From an uncultured Alphaproteobacteria bacterium (lineage in GTDB: Bacteria > Pseudomonadota > Alphaproteobacteria > Rs-D84): 64,000 nt of DNA. Positions 1 to 9,053 of this stretch are shown one piece after another. Every line of letters starts with the position of its first letter. The first letter of the stretch is position 1. The notes below the pieces were generated by a model that saw only the letters and a program-made list of their open reading frames with translations, did not search any database and had not been told where the DNA came from. Made by a program: the position numbers and the translations under genes. The DNA lies in the NCBI GenBank assembly GCA_944389385.1, contig CALXMC010000001.1, forward strand, positions 62,001 through 126,000, in the 5' to 3' direction.

Positions 1-784
1 GTACAGGCGCATTACTTAAATTCGGCACCTTTAACTTTTGCCCGACCGACAATGTAAACGGCGCACTTAAATTATTCATAACCGCCAAATCATTGACCGG
101 CACTGAATATTTTCGCGACAAAGAATACAAAGTATCGCCCGCCCCCACAGATATTTCAGATAACTCGACCCGCGTGGTTGTATTCGCGGTTGCCGGCACA
201 CTGACAGTCTGAACCGCCACAGATTCCTTGGCCACAGGGACTTTTAATTTTTGTCCCACAGACAACGAATACGGTGCAATCAAATCATTTTCACGTGCCA
301 ATTCATCGACCGTTGTGCCATACATTTGCGCCAAAGAATATAAAGTGTCCCCCGCTGCGACGGTTATTTCCGCCGCATCCATAACCATGGTAACACCGCC
401 ATACATTGGCACACGCAGATAATCCGCAGTTTCGTCACCTGCATCGGCAACGATTGGCGCACCCGCATCCACACTTGTAACCGGCGCACCACCATATAAA
501 TTGGTTGCAGATGGCGGCACGATGTAATCATTAACACTGGCGTATTCCACATAATCCGCATCATCAACCGAACCATACAACGTCGGCGACGCATATACAC
601 CATAGTCAATCGACGCAGCATTATAAATTTCTGGTTGGGTTTCCGGATCAGCCAACAACGCAGGATACCGCGCAGAAATAAATTCGCCAACTGTATCCGG
701 CAAAGCCAAGATTTTGGGTTGCAAATCGCACGCGGCAAACGCCAACGCAGCGACACCTATAAAACATACGCTGAATTTTTTCAT
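1..784 (-). CDS. LysM lipoprotein, NlpD-like (C-terminus outside window)
   Basis: The protein begins at 784 and runs off the left edge, so only about 261 N-terminal residues are visible. It opens with a lipoprotein signal (MKKF..., lipobox ending AFAAC, Cys19), followed by a low-complexity Asp/Ala/Tyr-rich stretch. Two LysM repeats follow (roughly residues 140-185 and 210-255), each with the pattern GDTLYSLa..Y....DLA..N.L..P..L.VGQKLKVP. LysM binds peptidoglycan; in the NlpD/EnvC family such repeats precede an M23 (LytM) domain that activates amidases during division, and that domain would lie beyond the edge. The pairing with an M23 domain is inference. A -10 box sits only 6 nt before the ATG, so the mRNA is probably leaderless. 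Confidence 0.85.
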   Translation of the reverse strand, partial: MKKFSVCFIGVAALAFAACDLQPKILALPDTVGEFISARYPALLADPETQPEIYNAASIDYGVYASPTLYGSVDDADYVEYASVNDYIVPPSATNLYGGAPVTSVDAGAPIVADAGDETADYLRVPMYGGVTMVMDAAEITVAAGDTLYSLAQMYGTTVDELARENDLIAPYSLSVGQKLKVPVAKESVAVQTVSVPATANTTTRVELSEISVGAGDTLYSLSRKYSVPVNDLAVMNNLSAPFTLSVGQKLKVPNLSNAPV

Positions 785-790
785 ACGAAC

Positions 791-799
791 ATTATACCA
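791..799 (-). promoter_or_regulatory. Extended -10 promoter of the LysM lipoprotein gene
   Basis: On the minus strand the sequence reads TGGTATAAT, an extended -10 (TGn) element, and the last T lies 6 nt from the ATG at 784. No good -35 is seen 17-18 bases upstream. The geometry places the transcription start at or next to the ATG. Confidence 0.6.
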
Positions 800-828
800 T
801 AAAAACAGTCATAAATCTTGACTTATTT

Positions 829-1545
829 TTACGCATCCCGCATGAACAGCAAACTGGCCTCGAACAAAGCCCACATCGGTAAAGCCAACAAAATCTGTGA
901 TACAACATCAGGCGGTGTTAAAACGGCAGCCACAACAACAATTAACACTATAATATACCGACGCATTTTAACAGCGGTGCCACGGGATAAAATGCCAACC
1001 CGGTTCAACAACACCAACACCAACGGCAATTGGAAGGCCACGCCAAACACTTTCAGCATTCCAATTGCAAACGCCAAATAATCAGTCGCCACCGGCAACA
1101 ACACAGACGGCACAGGCGACGACTGGTTTAATTCTATAAAAAATCCAAAAACGAATGGGAATAAAACATAAAACGCAAACCCTGCCCCCATCACAAACAA
1201 AACGGGCGACGCAATTAAAATCGGCCAAATTATTTTACGTTCCGCCGTCTTTAACCCTGGCGCAACGTATGCCCATATTTGCCACAGCGCAAACGGTGCG
1301 GTTATAAACAATCCGAACAAAACAGACAACGAAAAACGTATCATCAAACCGTCGGCCAATCCAGTATACAACAACGCACCATCCGGCCAAATATTTAACA
1401 GCGGCGCAGTTAACAATTGCTGCAAATATGGCGACAAATACCATCCGCCAATCAACGCCACAACAAACAACAATGCGACCCACAAAATCCGGCGCCGCAA
1501 TTCAGCAAAATGTTGACCCAAAGTCATACGGGGATTCTGCTTCAT
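829..1545 (-). CDS. tatC: Sec-independent protein translocase TatC
   Basis: TatC (238 aa) is the multi-spanning inner-membrane core of the twin-arginine translocase and binds RR signal peptides together with TatB. The N-terminus carries the family signature (HFAELRRRILW), and hydrophobic helices occur at about residues 20-40, 65-90, 105-130, 150-175, 190-205 and 210-230, consistent with six transmembrane segments. The start codon overlaps the tatB stop by four bases (ATGA), implying translational coupling. The third component, tatA, lies separately at about 11.8 kb. Length is typical of short alphaproteobacterial TatC. Confidence 0.96.
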   Translation of the reverse strand: MKQNPRMTLGQHFAELRRRILWVALLFVVALIGGWYLSPYLQQLLTAPLLNIWPDGALLYTGLADGLMIRFSLSVLFGLFITAPFALWQIWAYVAPGLKTAERKIIWPILIASPVLFVMGAGFAFYVLFPFVFGFFIELNQSSPVPSVLLPVATDYLAFAIGMLKVFGVAFQLPLVLVLLNRVGILSRGTAVKMRRYIIVLIVVVAAVLTPPDVVSQILLALPMWALFEASLLFMRDA

Positions 1546-1856
1546 TTGCGTTTTACCCCTGTTTTTTTACGTACGACTGATTTTTTCTTTGAAATTTTTT
1601 TAACATTTTTTATTGGTTCGGATATTCCATCCAGCATATCAGCCGTTGTTGTACGAATTAAATCATCGATTGGTTTTTCCAAATCGATTTGTTGCCTGAT
1701 TTGTTCAGACGCATCTGTAATTTTCCAAACCATTTTACGAATAAAAGTCACCGCACTGGCCAAAAAGCGTGCCACATCAGGCCACATTCGTGCGGGTATT
1801 ACCAACACTGCGACCAATAAAATCACCAAAAATTCAGGCCAACTGATTCCAAACAT
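1542..1856 (-). CDS. tatB: Sec-independent protein translocase TatB
   Basis: This is a 104-aa protein with an N-terminal membrane helix starting MFGISWPEFLVILLVAVLV, an amphipathic helix, and a very basic Lys-rich tail. The Glu at position 8 and the MFgIs start fit TatB, the partner that forms the substrate-binding unit with TatC. Its position directly ahead of tatC with a 4-bp overlap supports TatB over TatA, and a separate TatA is present at 11808-12032. The hinge motif reads IPARMWPDV, with Pro where the family usually has Gly-Pro. Confidence 0.9.
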   Translation of the reverse strand: MFGISWPEFLVILLVAVLVIPARMWPDVARFLASAVTFIRKMVWKITDASEQIRQQIDLEKPIDDLIRTTTADMLDGISEPIKNVKKISKKKSVVRKKTGVKRK

Positions 1857-1858
1857 TT

Positions 1859-2476
1859 TTAATCATAAAAATCGTCACCGCCACTGGTGCTGATTGTTCT
1901 GTGTCTTTGAATTTGGAAATAATCAGATGCAAAATTTGTTTTTATTTTCAAATTATGAAAAACAACATCCGTTACCGCCCCCGTTGCATCTGTGACAGTC
2001 CAAGAATCCAACATAACCGGATTTTTATCAAACACAACCGTCATGTTTCCCAAACCTTCTTGGCCACGCAAGTTCAATTTCAAAGAAAATTTATTATTCA
2101 AATCGGCTGTCTCGACAACATTTATATCTGCATTCCGTAAATCTATATGTTCACGAATCAAAATCCCGGCCGGTGTACTGGTCAAAGGCACAGTCGTAAT
2201 CTGATCCAACGACTTGTCAAAGAAATATAAATCACGTCCATCCGAAATCAGTTGCACAGGCATATTATCATAATCCAACCGAACGCGCCCGGGTCGCAAC
2301 ATAGAAAACACGCCATTTTCTTGTTTTCCATTGGCAGTCTGGACAAATGTCCCGGTCAGTCCTGTAACAGAATTCAAATAATTCTCGGCCACACCAACCA
2401 ATCCAGTATCAACATTTGCATAAACCGCACCACTTAAAAACATCCCCCAAAAGGCACAAAATAATTTTTTCATCAT
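1859..2476 (-). CDS. lolA: Outer-membrane lipoprotein carrier LolA
   Basis: A 205-aa periplasmic protein with a cleavable signal peptide (about residues 1-20, ending VYA). The region LTGTFVQTANGKQENGVFSMLRPGRVRLDY matches LolA, which ferries lipoproteins from the LolCDE transporter to the outer membrane; the RPGRvRldY element is the family hallmark. The C-terminal part (VFHNLKIKTNFASDYFQI) is also typical. It lies in the tatC-tatB-lolA-nrnA run; its ATG overlaps the stop of the upstream phosphoesterase gene. Two adjacent ATG codons are possible starts. Confidence 0.92.
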   Translation of the reverse strand: MMKKLFCAFWGMFLSGAVYANVDTGLVGVAENYLNSVTGLTGTFVQTANGKQENGVFSMLRPGRVRLDYDNMPVQLISDGRDLYFFDKSLDQITTVPLTSTPAGILIREHIDLRNADINVVETADLNNKFSLKLNLRGQEGLGNMTVVFDKNPVMLDSWTVTDATGAVTDVVFHNLKIKTNFASDYFQIQRHRTISTSGGDDFYD

Positions 2477-3432
2477 TTGAATTTCCCCCCGAACAAATCC
2501 AAAACCCGCTTGCGCGCATTTTCCAAAGTATCATATATAACGGCACCCGCAGCATACTTATGCCCACCACCACCCAAGGCGGCCGCAATATCATCAACCG
2601 CGCCCCCACGTCCCCGCAGTGACACACCAATTTGTTTTTCTTTCTGTTGCTTTAATACGATAATATATTCCACCCCATGAATCTGTCCCAACAGCGTTAA
2701 TATAATATTTCCGCGACCATCTAATTTTTTATACTCATCTTTACCAACAATCGCCAACGCCAACCGACCGCGATATAAAAATTCAGCACGTGACGCGACG
2801 GCAGCCTCGGTCAAAACGGTTTTGCGTGGTTTGTTATTTAATCCATCCATAATACTTTCAACACAAACACCCCCGTCAACCAAAGATGCCATTATACGCA
2901 ATACATTGCCACGACGCACATATCCGAACCAACCGGTATCAGTAATTATTGACGTTGCAATCAGTTCATTAACAACATCGTCACGCACCCAGTGTAACTT
3001 TTCAGCAATATTAAAAATTATTTCCCCGACTGCGGCCGCATTGACATCATTCAAAGACAAATCTGCGATTTCATCATCATTTTTATGATGATCGATTTCC
3101 ACTGTAAAACGGGCATTTTCAAACGCCTGGATTGCGCCCCCCAGATTTTTCATCACCCCATAATCCAACACGAACATTAAATCGAACGATTTGTTCAAAT
3201 CGGTTTTACCAACATATTTTATATCATCACGCATTGGCACCCGATCCAAAGCATCTGGGATGTTACCATCATACACACATACAGCATCGTGCCCAAAATT
3301 CAATTTTATCAACCGCGCCAACGCCAAAACAGAACACAACGAATCGCCATCTGGATTTTTATGTCCAACAACCAACACAGATTTTGCGGTCTTTATTTTT
3401 TCAACCAAAATTTTCAGTTTTTTTAATTTCAT
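2473..3432 (-). CDS. nrnA: DHH/DHHA1 phosphoesterase, NrnA-like (oligoribonuclease/pAp phosphatase)
   Basis: This 319-aa protein has the DHH phosphoesterase architecture: GHKNPDGDSLCS near residue 24, a metal-binding Asp in FVLDYG (about 90), the IDHHKND motif near 115, and a C-terminal DHHA1 domain ending GGGGHKYAAGA. NrnA enzymes degrade short oligonucleotides to mononucleotides and remove the 3'-phosphate from pAp, using Mn2+ in the cytosol. It sits next to recJ, a larger DHH protein, but the two are clearly distinct. Specificity (nanoRNase, pAp or c-di-AMP) cannot be read from the sequence, so the symbol is a family assignment. Confidence 0.85.
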   Translation of the reverse strand: MKLKKLKILVEKIKTAKSVLVVGHKNPDGDSLCSVLALARLIKLNFGHDAVCVYDGNIPDALDRVPMRDDIKYVGKTDLNKSFDLMFVLDYGVMKNLGGAIQAFENARFTVEIDHHKNDDEIADLSLNDVNAAAVGEIIFNIAEKLHWVRDDVVNELIATSIITDTGWFGYVRRGNVLRIMASLVDGGVCVESIMDGLNNKPRKTVLTEAAVASRAEFLYRGRLALAIVGKDEYKKLDGRGNIILTLLGQIHGVEYIIVLKQQKEKQIGVSLRGRGGAVDDIAAALGGGGHKYAAGAVIYDTLENARKRVLDLFGGKFK

Positions 3433-3434
3433 AT

Positions 3435-5198
3435 TTATATGGCAATATCTTCTACTACAAATTGGGCACTGCGCCGTCCATTGTAATCGTTTTCTTTTAA
3501 CTTACCCAACATTTTTATTTTAGTGTTTGTATTCATATCGTCCAGCAAAAAATCACCAACGGGCGTTCCCACTAAATTAAACCCAACAAAGGCCAACTGG
3601 GCACCATTACTGGTTACAACCGTTCCGCGCAAATGCGCACCATGTCCCATTATTGTGGCAAAACGTAATATTGCACCATCCAAAATCAACAAAGGTTCAG
3701 GATTACCCTGGCCGAATGGTTCCAATGCACTTAACTTATTTACCAGTTGTAAAGTTGCCCCACTTGCATCCATTTCAGCATCTGCAACAATTTCCTTGCA
3801 CGGAATAACGCCATTTAATTGTTCACGCACAGCATTTTCCAAAAATTCACAAAACTTTGCTTCATTTTCTGCACCCAACGAAAATCCAGCGGCCGCTGCA
3901 TGTCCACCACCCTCGGACACGATACCTGCGGCCAAAGCATCATGAATAATTTTTCCCAAATTAACCCCGTGTATTGACCGTCCCGACCCATTTACAACGC
4001 CATCCATTCGTGTTGCAACACAAGTCGGCAGATTATATTTATCCTTTAACCGGCCGGCAATAATTCCCATAACCCCGCCATGCCAATTATCACCACAGAC
4101 AAACAAACTGCACCGCCCCGCATCACAGCATTTTTGTGCCAATTCAGACGCGCTTATCATAATCGCATTTTGAATATCTATGCGTTCTTGATTCATTTTA
4201 TGCAATTTTTGCGCCAAATCATTCGCAATCAACGGATTATCCGTCAGCAACAATTCCAACGCAGGCGCCGCCGAATCCAAACGTCCCGCCGCATTTAAGC
4301 GCGGCCCGATTGCAAACCCAACAGAATACACCGATACATGCTTGATATCTGCCACATCCATCAACACCCGCAGTCCCAGATTTTGTCGTAAATCCAAAAC
4401 CTTTAACCCAGTCGCAACGAACGCACGATTCAATCCAATCAAAGGCATTGTGTCACAAATGGTTCCCAACGCCACCAAATCCATATAGTTCATCGGGTCG
4501 GTTGCCGCGACACATCGCGCCAACGCATCTGGCAAATCACGTGATCGTAATTCACGCCGCACTGCAACCAAAGTTAAAAACGCAACCCCCACACCCGCCA
4601 AATAAGTCAGCCCCGACGTATCATCGACGCGCTTTGGATTAACAACGGCGTCGGCCGACGGCAAAACCGAATCGGGTGAATGATGGTCAGTCACAACGAC
4701 GCGCATACCCAAAGACTTTGCGTGTGCAACCTCGGCCACGCCACTGATACCACAATCAACTGTAATAATTAACTTTGCGCCACTGGTTGCAATTTCATCT
4801 ATGGCGCTGACATTCAAACCATATCCCTCGCCTTCACGTGTGGGCAAATGCCACGTTACATCCACCCCCAACGCCCGGAAATATTTAACCAACACGGCAG
4901 TTGACGTAATACCATCAACATCATAATCACCATATATGGCAATTTTTTCACCGGCCACAATACTGTCTGCGATTATTTTTGCCGCCGCATCCATATCACA
5001 CAGCACACTGGGGTTTGGCATATATTCCCGAATACTTGGGTTCAAAAATTGTTCCATGGCGGCCATGTCAGTTATGCCACGGGACATTAAAATTTTTTGC
5101 AACAAATTATCTGGCCGACTTATACTGCTTTCTTCACCTGGATACGTCGCCACAGTCCACACCTGGCCCAGCATGGACTTATCTACTACTGTTCTCAC
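3435..5198 (-). CDS. recJ: Single-stranded-DNA exonuclease RecJ
   Basis: RecJ (587 aa) is the 5'-3' ssDNA exonuclease of the RecFOR repair, mismatch repair and base-excision pathways. Motifs seen: IYGDYDVDGITST (motif I), a metal-binding Asp in ITVDCGI, VVTDHHSP (DHH motif), then the DHHA1 domain with GRSIHG and SEGGGHAAAAGFSL, and a C-terminal OB-fold region from about residue 460. Length is normal. It lies between ftsI and nrnA on the same strand, 2 bp before nrnA, and is probably part of the long cell-envelope/division transcript. Confidence 0.96.
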   Translation of the reverse strand: MRTVVDKSMLGQVWTVATYPGEESSISRPDNLLQKILMSRGITDMAAMEQFLNPSIREYMPNPSVLCDMDAAAKIIADSIVAGEKIAIYGDYDVDGITSTAVLVKYFRALGVDVTWHLPTREGEGYGLNVSAIDEIATSGAKLIITVDCGISGVAEVAHAKSLGMRVVVTDHHSPDSVLPSADAVVNPKRVDDTSGLTYLAGVGVAFLTLVAVRRELRSRDLPDALARCVAATDPMNYMDLVALGTICDTMPLIGLNRAFVATGLKVLDLRQNLGLRVLMDVADIKHVSVYSVGFAIGPRLNAAGRLDSAAPALELLLTDNPLIANDLAQKLHKMNQERIDIQNAIMISASELAQKCCDAGRCSLFVCGDNWHGGVMGIIAGRLKDKYNLPTCVATRMDGVVNGSGRSIHGVNLGKIIHDALAAGIVSEGGGHAAAAGFSLGAENEAKFCEFLENAVREQLNGVIPCKEIVADAEMDASGATLQLVNKLSALEPFGQGNPEPLLILDGAILRFATIMGHGAHLRGTVVTSNGAQLAFVGFNLVGTPVGDFLLDDMNTNTKIKMLGKLKENDYNGRRSAQFVVEDIAI

Positions 5199-5241
5199 GT
5201 CTTTCTCTTTTTTTTATTATCAACGTGATTATAATTGAAAT

Positions 5242-6870
5242 TTATTCAAATAGCAACGGCAGTATACCATCTAAAATATTTCCCGTCGTTGGCACCGCAT
5301 TGAATGCCGCAGTACGCAAACCAAAAGATTCAGCCGTTCCCATTGGTTCATCCAATATCACCAATATGGTATATTGTGGCGCAGAAACGGGAAATATACC
5401 CACAAAAGCGGTTAAATTCTTTTTATGACTGACGCGTCCGTTTTCATATTTTTCGGCGGTTGCAGTCTTTCCCCCGATTTGAATACCTGCAACCCGCGCC
5501 TGTTTTCCACTGGTTTCTTCTGCGACATGGAACATAACCTCTCGCAGGCGTGCGGATATATCATCCGACAAAACCCGTTGTCCTTGGATTGGTCCGACGC
5601 CACGCTTTAACAAGGTCGGATATATATATATTCCGCCATTTGTCATTGCATTTACCCCCAACAGCAAATGCATCGGGGTAATCGAAATTCCATGTCCAAA
5701 CGACATAGTTGCACGTTCCACAGGCCCCCATTTTTTTGGCCACAACGGATGTTCAGTCGTTCCAAATTCCAAATTCAATGGTTCATCAAAATGCAATCTG
5801 TGAAAAAATTCTTGCTGTGCGTCATCCGGTAAATCCAACGCGATTTTGGCACTGCCGACATTACAAGAATACATCATAATTTCTTCCACGGTTAAATTCG
5901 GACGTGGTGGTTTGAAACTGCGCAAATCGGAAATAGTTGCAGCAACACGATTAAATTTATCACGTATTACAAACGGTTCTGCGATATAATATTCTTTATC
6001 TATGCCATTTTCCATTGCCATTGCGGTATTAAATATCTTGAAAATGGATCCCATTTCAAAAACGCCACGCAGCGGCATAAACATACGGTTTGACACAGGA
6101 TCTAAATCGCGATTTTCTGGGTCAAAATCTGGCAATGATACAATCGCAATCATTTCACCTGTACGTGAATTCATCAGCATTCCCATGGCTGCACGCGCCT
6201 TGTACTTCTGCATAGCAATGGTCAATTGGTCATAAAAAACAGACTGAATTCGCGCATCCAACGACAATTGTAACGGGTCGGAATTTTCAGATAAATAATC
6301 ATTATAAATCAGTTCTGCGCCCTCCAATCCATATCCATCACGTCCCACGAATCCAACAACATGCGAAAACAATCTGCGTTTTGGATAACGCCGTCTTTGT
6401 TCAGCATCTATATCCAACCCGTCCAAATCCGCTTCTTCCACCGCGATACGTTCTGCATCAGACGCATACGCCTTTCCCTTGACGGATATATATCTGCGCG
6501 ACGAATTCACTAAATCCAAAGCCTGGGCCAAAGTATATTCGTATGGCAATATTTGATGAATTGTTTGCGCCACAGCATCAGGATCTTTAACGGCACCTGG
6601 ACGCAAAATTATACGTCCCGACATAATATTTTTCGCCAATATATCGCCATTTCTGTCGATAATATCCGCGCGTTGCGCCATCCATTCACCATCAGCCGCC
6701 CCCCGACGCGCCCTGTCTGTTCCCTGGATACCCAAAGCCAAAGTACGCCCAATAAACACGACAAAAGCCGCCACAAACACATAGTAAACCCAGCGCATAC
6801 GCCGATGCCCGTCACGATTTTGTGACCTGAAAAAATTATGTCTTAAAATATCTTCGCCTATTTCAAACAT
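5242..6870 (-). CDS. ftsI: Peptidoglycan transpeptidase FtsI (PBP3)
   Basis: A class B penicillin-binding protein (542 aa) that cross-links septal peptidoglycan. An N-terminal membrane anchor (about 28-48) is followed by the pedestal domain and the transpeptidase domain. The SxxK motif is GSIFKIF (about residue 278) and the SxN motif is YSCNVGSAK. The third motif reads GGKTATAEK, where KTG is normal, so the conserved Gly is Ala. The gene starts directly after ftsL, the usual ftsL-ftsI order, but mraZ/mraW and the mur genes are not adjacent here. Confidence 0.93.
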   Translation of the reverse strand: MFEIGEDILRHNFFRSQNRDGHRRMRWVYYVFVAAFVVFIGRTLALGIQGTDRARRGAADGEWMAQRADIIDRNGDILAKNIMSGRIILRPGAVKDPDAVAQTIHQILPYEYTLAQALDLVNSSRRYISVKGKAYASDAERIAVEEADLDGLDIDAEQRRRYPKRRLFSHVVGFVGRDGYGLEGAELIYNDYLSENSDPLQLSLDARIQSVFYDQLTIAMQKYKARAAMGMLMNSRTGEMIAIVSLPDFDPENRDLDPVSNRMFMPLRGVFEMGSIFKIFNTAMAMENGIDKEYYIAEPFVIRDKFNRVAATISDLRSFKPPRPNLTVEEIMMYSCNVGSAKIALDLPDDAQQEFFHRLHFDEPLNLEFGTTEHPLWPKKWGPVERATMSFGHGISITPMHLLLGVNAMTNGGIYIYPTLLKRGVGPIQGQRVLSDDISARLREVMFHVAEETSGKQARVAGIQIGGKTATAEKYENGRVSHKKNLTAFVGIFPVSAPQYTILVILDEPMGTAESFGLRTAAFNAVPTTGNILDGILPLLFE

Positions 6871-7185
6871 TTATTGCTGTGTATCGGGTTGTTTGTTTGG
6901 TAAATCGGAAACAGACACATATTTATGAAAACTGACAATTTCGCTTTCTGGCGCAATACCGACAACCATATTTCGTAAAATTTCCGGTCGAACATACGAT
7001 GAGAAATCAGCCTGAGCCGCGGCAATATCCTGCTGCGTCTGGACAATTTCATTTCTGACACGATTGCGCATTTTACTTTGCGTGCGATAACAAACCTGTA
7101 ATATGGCAGACAGCATCAGCACCAAACACACTGACCACAATCCTATGTACCACATTTTTTTTGCCTCGCCCATTAACGCCCCCAT
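6871..7185 (-). CDS. ftsL: FtsL-like cell division protein
   Basis: A 104-aa bitopic protein: short cytoplasmic N-terminus, one membrane helix (about residues 12-30, YIGLWSVCLVLMLSAILQVCY) and a coiled-coil-like periplasmic segment. FtsL sequences are poorly conserved and the call rests on size, topology and the position immediately upstream of ftsI with no gap. FtsL scaffolds the FtsB/FtsQ complex and activates FtsWI. In-frame ATGs at residues 1, 5 and 11 make the exact start uncertain. Confidence 0.75.
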   Translation of the reverse strand: MGALMGEAKKMWYIGLWSVCLVLMLSAILQVCYRTQSKMRNRVRNEIVQTQQDIAAAQADFSSYVRPEILRNMVVGIAPESEIVSFHKYVSVSDLPNKQPDTQQ

Positions 7186-7203
7186 GTACTTATGGTAATA
7201 TTA

Positions 7204-7566
7204 TCATAAATTCTGCAAAAAACGAATCATAGAATTCACACCACCCAATCGCCCAGTTCCCAATTGCAACCCCAGTGACGCAAACTCGCCCGACAAATCC
7301 ATTTTTTTAATTTCGTCCGCACTTTTTCCATCAACCATTGCGGTAATAATTGCAACGATTCCACGCACCAACGCCGAATCGGCACGCCCATAAAATTTAT
7401 TTCCATCACGGCAAATTTCCGCACGCGACGCGCATCCAATAATTTCGCTGCACACGGCAGAATCCGGCACATCCAACATTTGGGCACCAAATTCCATAAC
7501 CGCATCCAATCGATCAACAGGATTGTCCAAAGCCAGTAAAATATTTTTCATCTGGTCATAATTCAT
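7204..7566 (-). CDS. sufE: Cysteine desulfuration protein SufE
   Basis: SufE (120 aa) accepts persulfide sulfur from SufS and hands it to the Fe-S scaffold. The active-site Cys is in the segment EIIGCASRAEI (about residue 45), and the C-terminal part (SLGLQLGTGRLGGVNSMI) matches the family's L...R..G..SM pattern. The gene is shorter than many SufE proteins but keeps the core. It follows sufT and sufS on the same strand. The scaffold genes sufBCD are not in this window. Confidence 0.92.
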   Translation of the reverse strand: MNYDQMKNILLALDNPVDRLDAVMEFGAQMLDVPDSAVCSEIIGCASRAEICRDGNKFYGRADSALVRGIVAIITAMVDGKSADEIKKMDLSGEFASLGLQLGTGRLGGVNSMIRFLQNL

Positions 7567-7570
7567 GGCG

Positions 7571-7885
7571 TTACCATCCTTGCTCGGTCAAATCCAGTTC
7601 CAACCGCGCCGCATCAGACATACGCGACAAATCCCATGGCGGATCCCAAACCAAATCTATATGCACATCACGCCCACCTGCGACGGCCGCAACAGATGCG
7701 TGAATTTGTTGTAATAAATCCTCCATCATGGGGCACGTCGGACTTGTGAAAGTCATCTTGATATTTACATCTTTTTCGGCAATCGCAATATCATATATCA
7801 GCCCCAAATCCCAAATATTAACCGGGATTTCAGGGTCATAGACAGACTTTAACGCATCTATAATTTGCCCACGTAACTGTTCCAT
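7571..7885 (-). CDS. sufT: SufT/MIP18-type Fe-S assembly protein (DUF59)
   Basis: A 104-aa MIP18-family protein: YDPEIPVNIWDLGLIYDI followed by MTFTSPTCPMMEDL, the DPE.P..I.dLGLIy and T...CP signatures of DUF59. SufT-type proteins help mature Fe-S proteins, probably as carriers or assembly factors. It is sandwiched between sufS and sufE with a 4-bp gap on one side and none on the other, which supports the role. The exact biochemical step is not established for this family. Confidence 0.88.
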   Translation of the reverse strand: MEQLRGQIIDALKSVYDPEIPVNIWDLGLIYDIAIAEKDVNIKMTFTSPTCPMMEDLLQQIHASVAAVAGGRDVHIDLVWDPPWDLSRMSDAARLELDLTEQGW

Positions 7886-9025
7886 TTATTTCACCACACT
7901 TTCGATTATATCGGCCGCGCGCACCACATCATCCATCACATTCATCGACCCCACAGAAATACGTGCCGTACCAGCCACACCCAATACTTTATGAATCCAA
8001 CTGGCGCACATATTACCAACGCGCAAACACACGCCGCGCGCGCCCACAGACGCCCCAAAATCCAAAATATGCATACCATCAACATAAAAAGTAAATAATG
8101 TTGAATCACGCGGGGTAATAATTTTTATCCGCGGATTTTCAGACAATCTGTCATATAAATATTTTATTAAATCCAGATTGGGCCGATTCGCAGACAAATA
8201 ATCCACTGCCGCCGGCAATCCAATAATTTGCGTCAATGGTAACGTACCCGCTTCAAATTTGGCCGGCGCACTTTCCCATTGAAAAGTAACATTATGTTCA
8301 ACCGCACTGCCTGTTATTTTTGAAATCATTCCGCCACCAAATTTATCAGGACTTATCCATCGGTCAGGATTTTTTACATACATAATTCCCAAACCCGTAT
8401 CGGCCCCTATTTTATGCGCCGAAAAGCACATAAAGTCACAATCCCATTCTTGAACATCGATTTCGTTATGCACAACATATTGCGCGGCATCCACAACGGT
8501 TATAACATCTGGATTTTTTTTACGGGCCGCGCGAACAATCGCGCCAACATCCTGGGGCATTCCCATCACATTTGACATCGCGGTTATAACAAAAACGTCC
8601 GCGCGTGGTAAATCTGGACACACCAGATTGTATTTTTCATCCATTGGACACAAAACAATTTTGCACAAATCAGAATCATATAACAATTCAAATGGCAGGC
8701 GCGCACTGTGATGATCCAAATCAGACACCATAACAGTTTTATTTTTTATCCCCGCACCGCACACACAATCATTTATTATATGAACAATTCTGTTCATACC
8801 ATCGGTTGTACCAGACGTAAAAACAATCTGATCTGGGGCCGCATTTATAAACCGCGCCACATCGGCACGCGCATTTGCAACCATATTGTCCACATTACTG
8901 GCACGTCCGCAAATTCCCCGTCCTGCATTGGCATAGGCATTCTGCAAAAAATCCATTTCCGCCCGTATCACAGATTCGGGCTTTAACGCACTGGCGGCTG
9001 AATCCAAGTATATGACTTTATTCAT
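7886..9025 (-). CDS. sufS: Cysteine desulfurase SufS
   Basis: A 379-aa PLP enzyme of the class-V aminotransferase fold that removes sulfur from cysteine for Fe-S cluster building. Visible elements: YLDSAASALKP at the start, FTSGTTDGMNRI (PLP phosphate region), the PLP lysine in FSAHKIGADTGLGI (about residue 205) and the active Cys in RVGNMCASW (about 340). It heads the sufS-sufT-sufE group and is divergent from trxA. It is somewhat shorter than the usual 400-410 aa of SufS. Confidence 0.94.
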   Translation of the reverse strand: MNKVIYLDSAASALKPESVIRAEMDFLQNAYANAGRGICGRASNVDNMVANARADVARFINAAPDQIVFTSGTTDGMNRIVHIINDCVCGAGIKNKTVMVSDLDHHSARLPFELLYDSDLCKIVLCPMDEKYNLVCPDLPRADVFVITAMSNVMGMPQDVGAIVRAARKKNPDVITVVDAAQYVVHNEIDVQEWDCDFMCFSAHKIGADTGLGIMYVKNPDRWISPDKFGGGMISKITGSAVEHNVTFQWESAPAKFEAGTLPLTQIIGLPAAVDYLSANRPNLDLIKYLYDRLSENPRIKIITPRDSTLFTFYVDGMHILDFGASVGARGVCLRVGNMCASWIHKVLGVAGTARISVGSMNVMDDVVRAADIIESVVK

Positions 9026-9053
9026 TTAATGTTTTCTCTTGCATTTTGTGGGG

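Noticed and set aside
364-756. Open frame of 130 codons within the LysM gene
   Set aside because: The LysM lipoprotein on the same strand in another frame has a signal peptide, two LysM repeats and a promoter; this frame has none.
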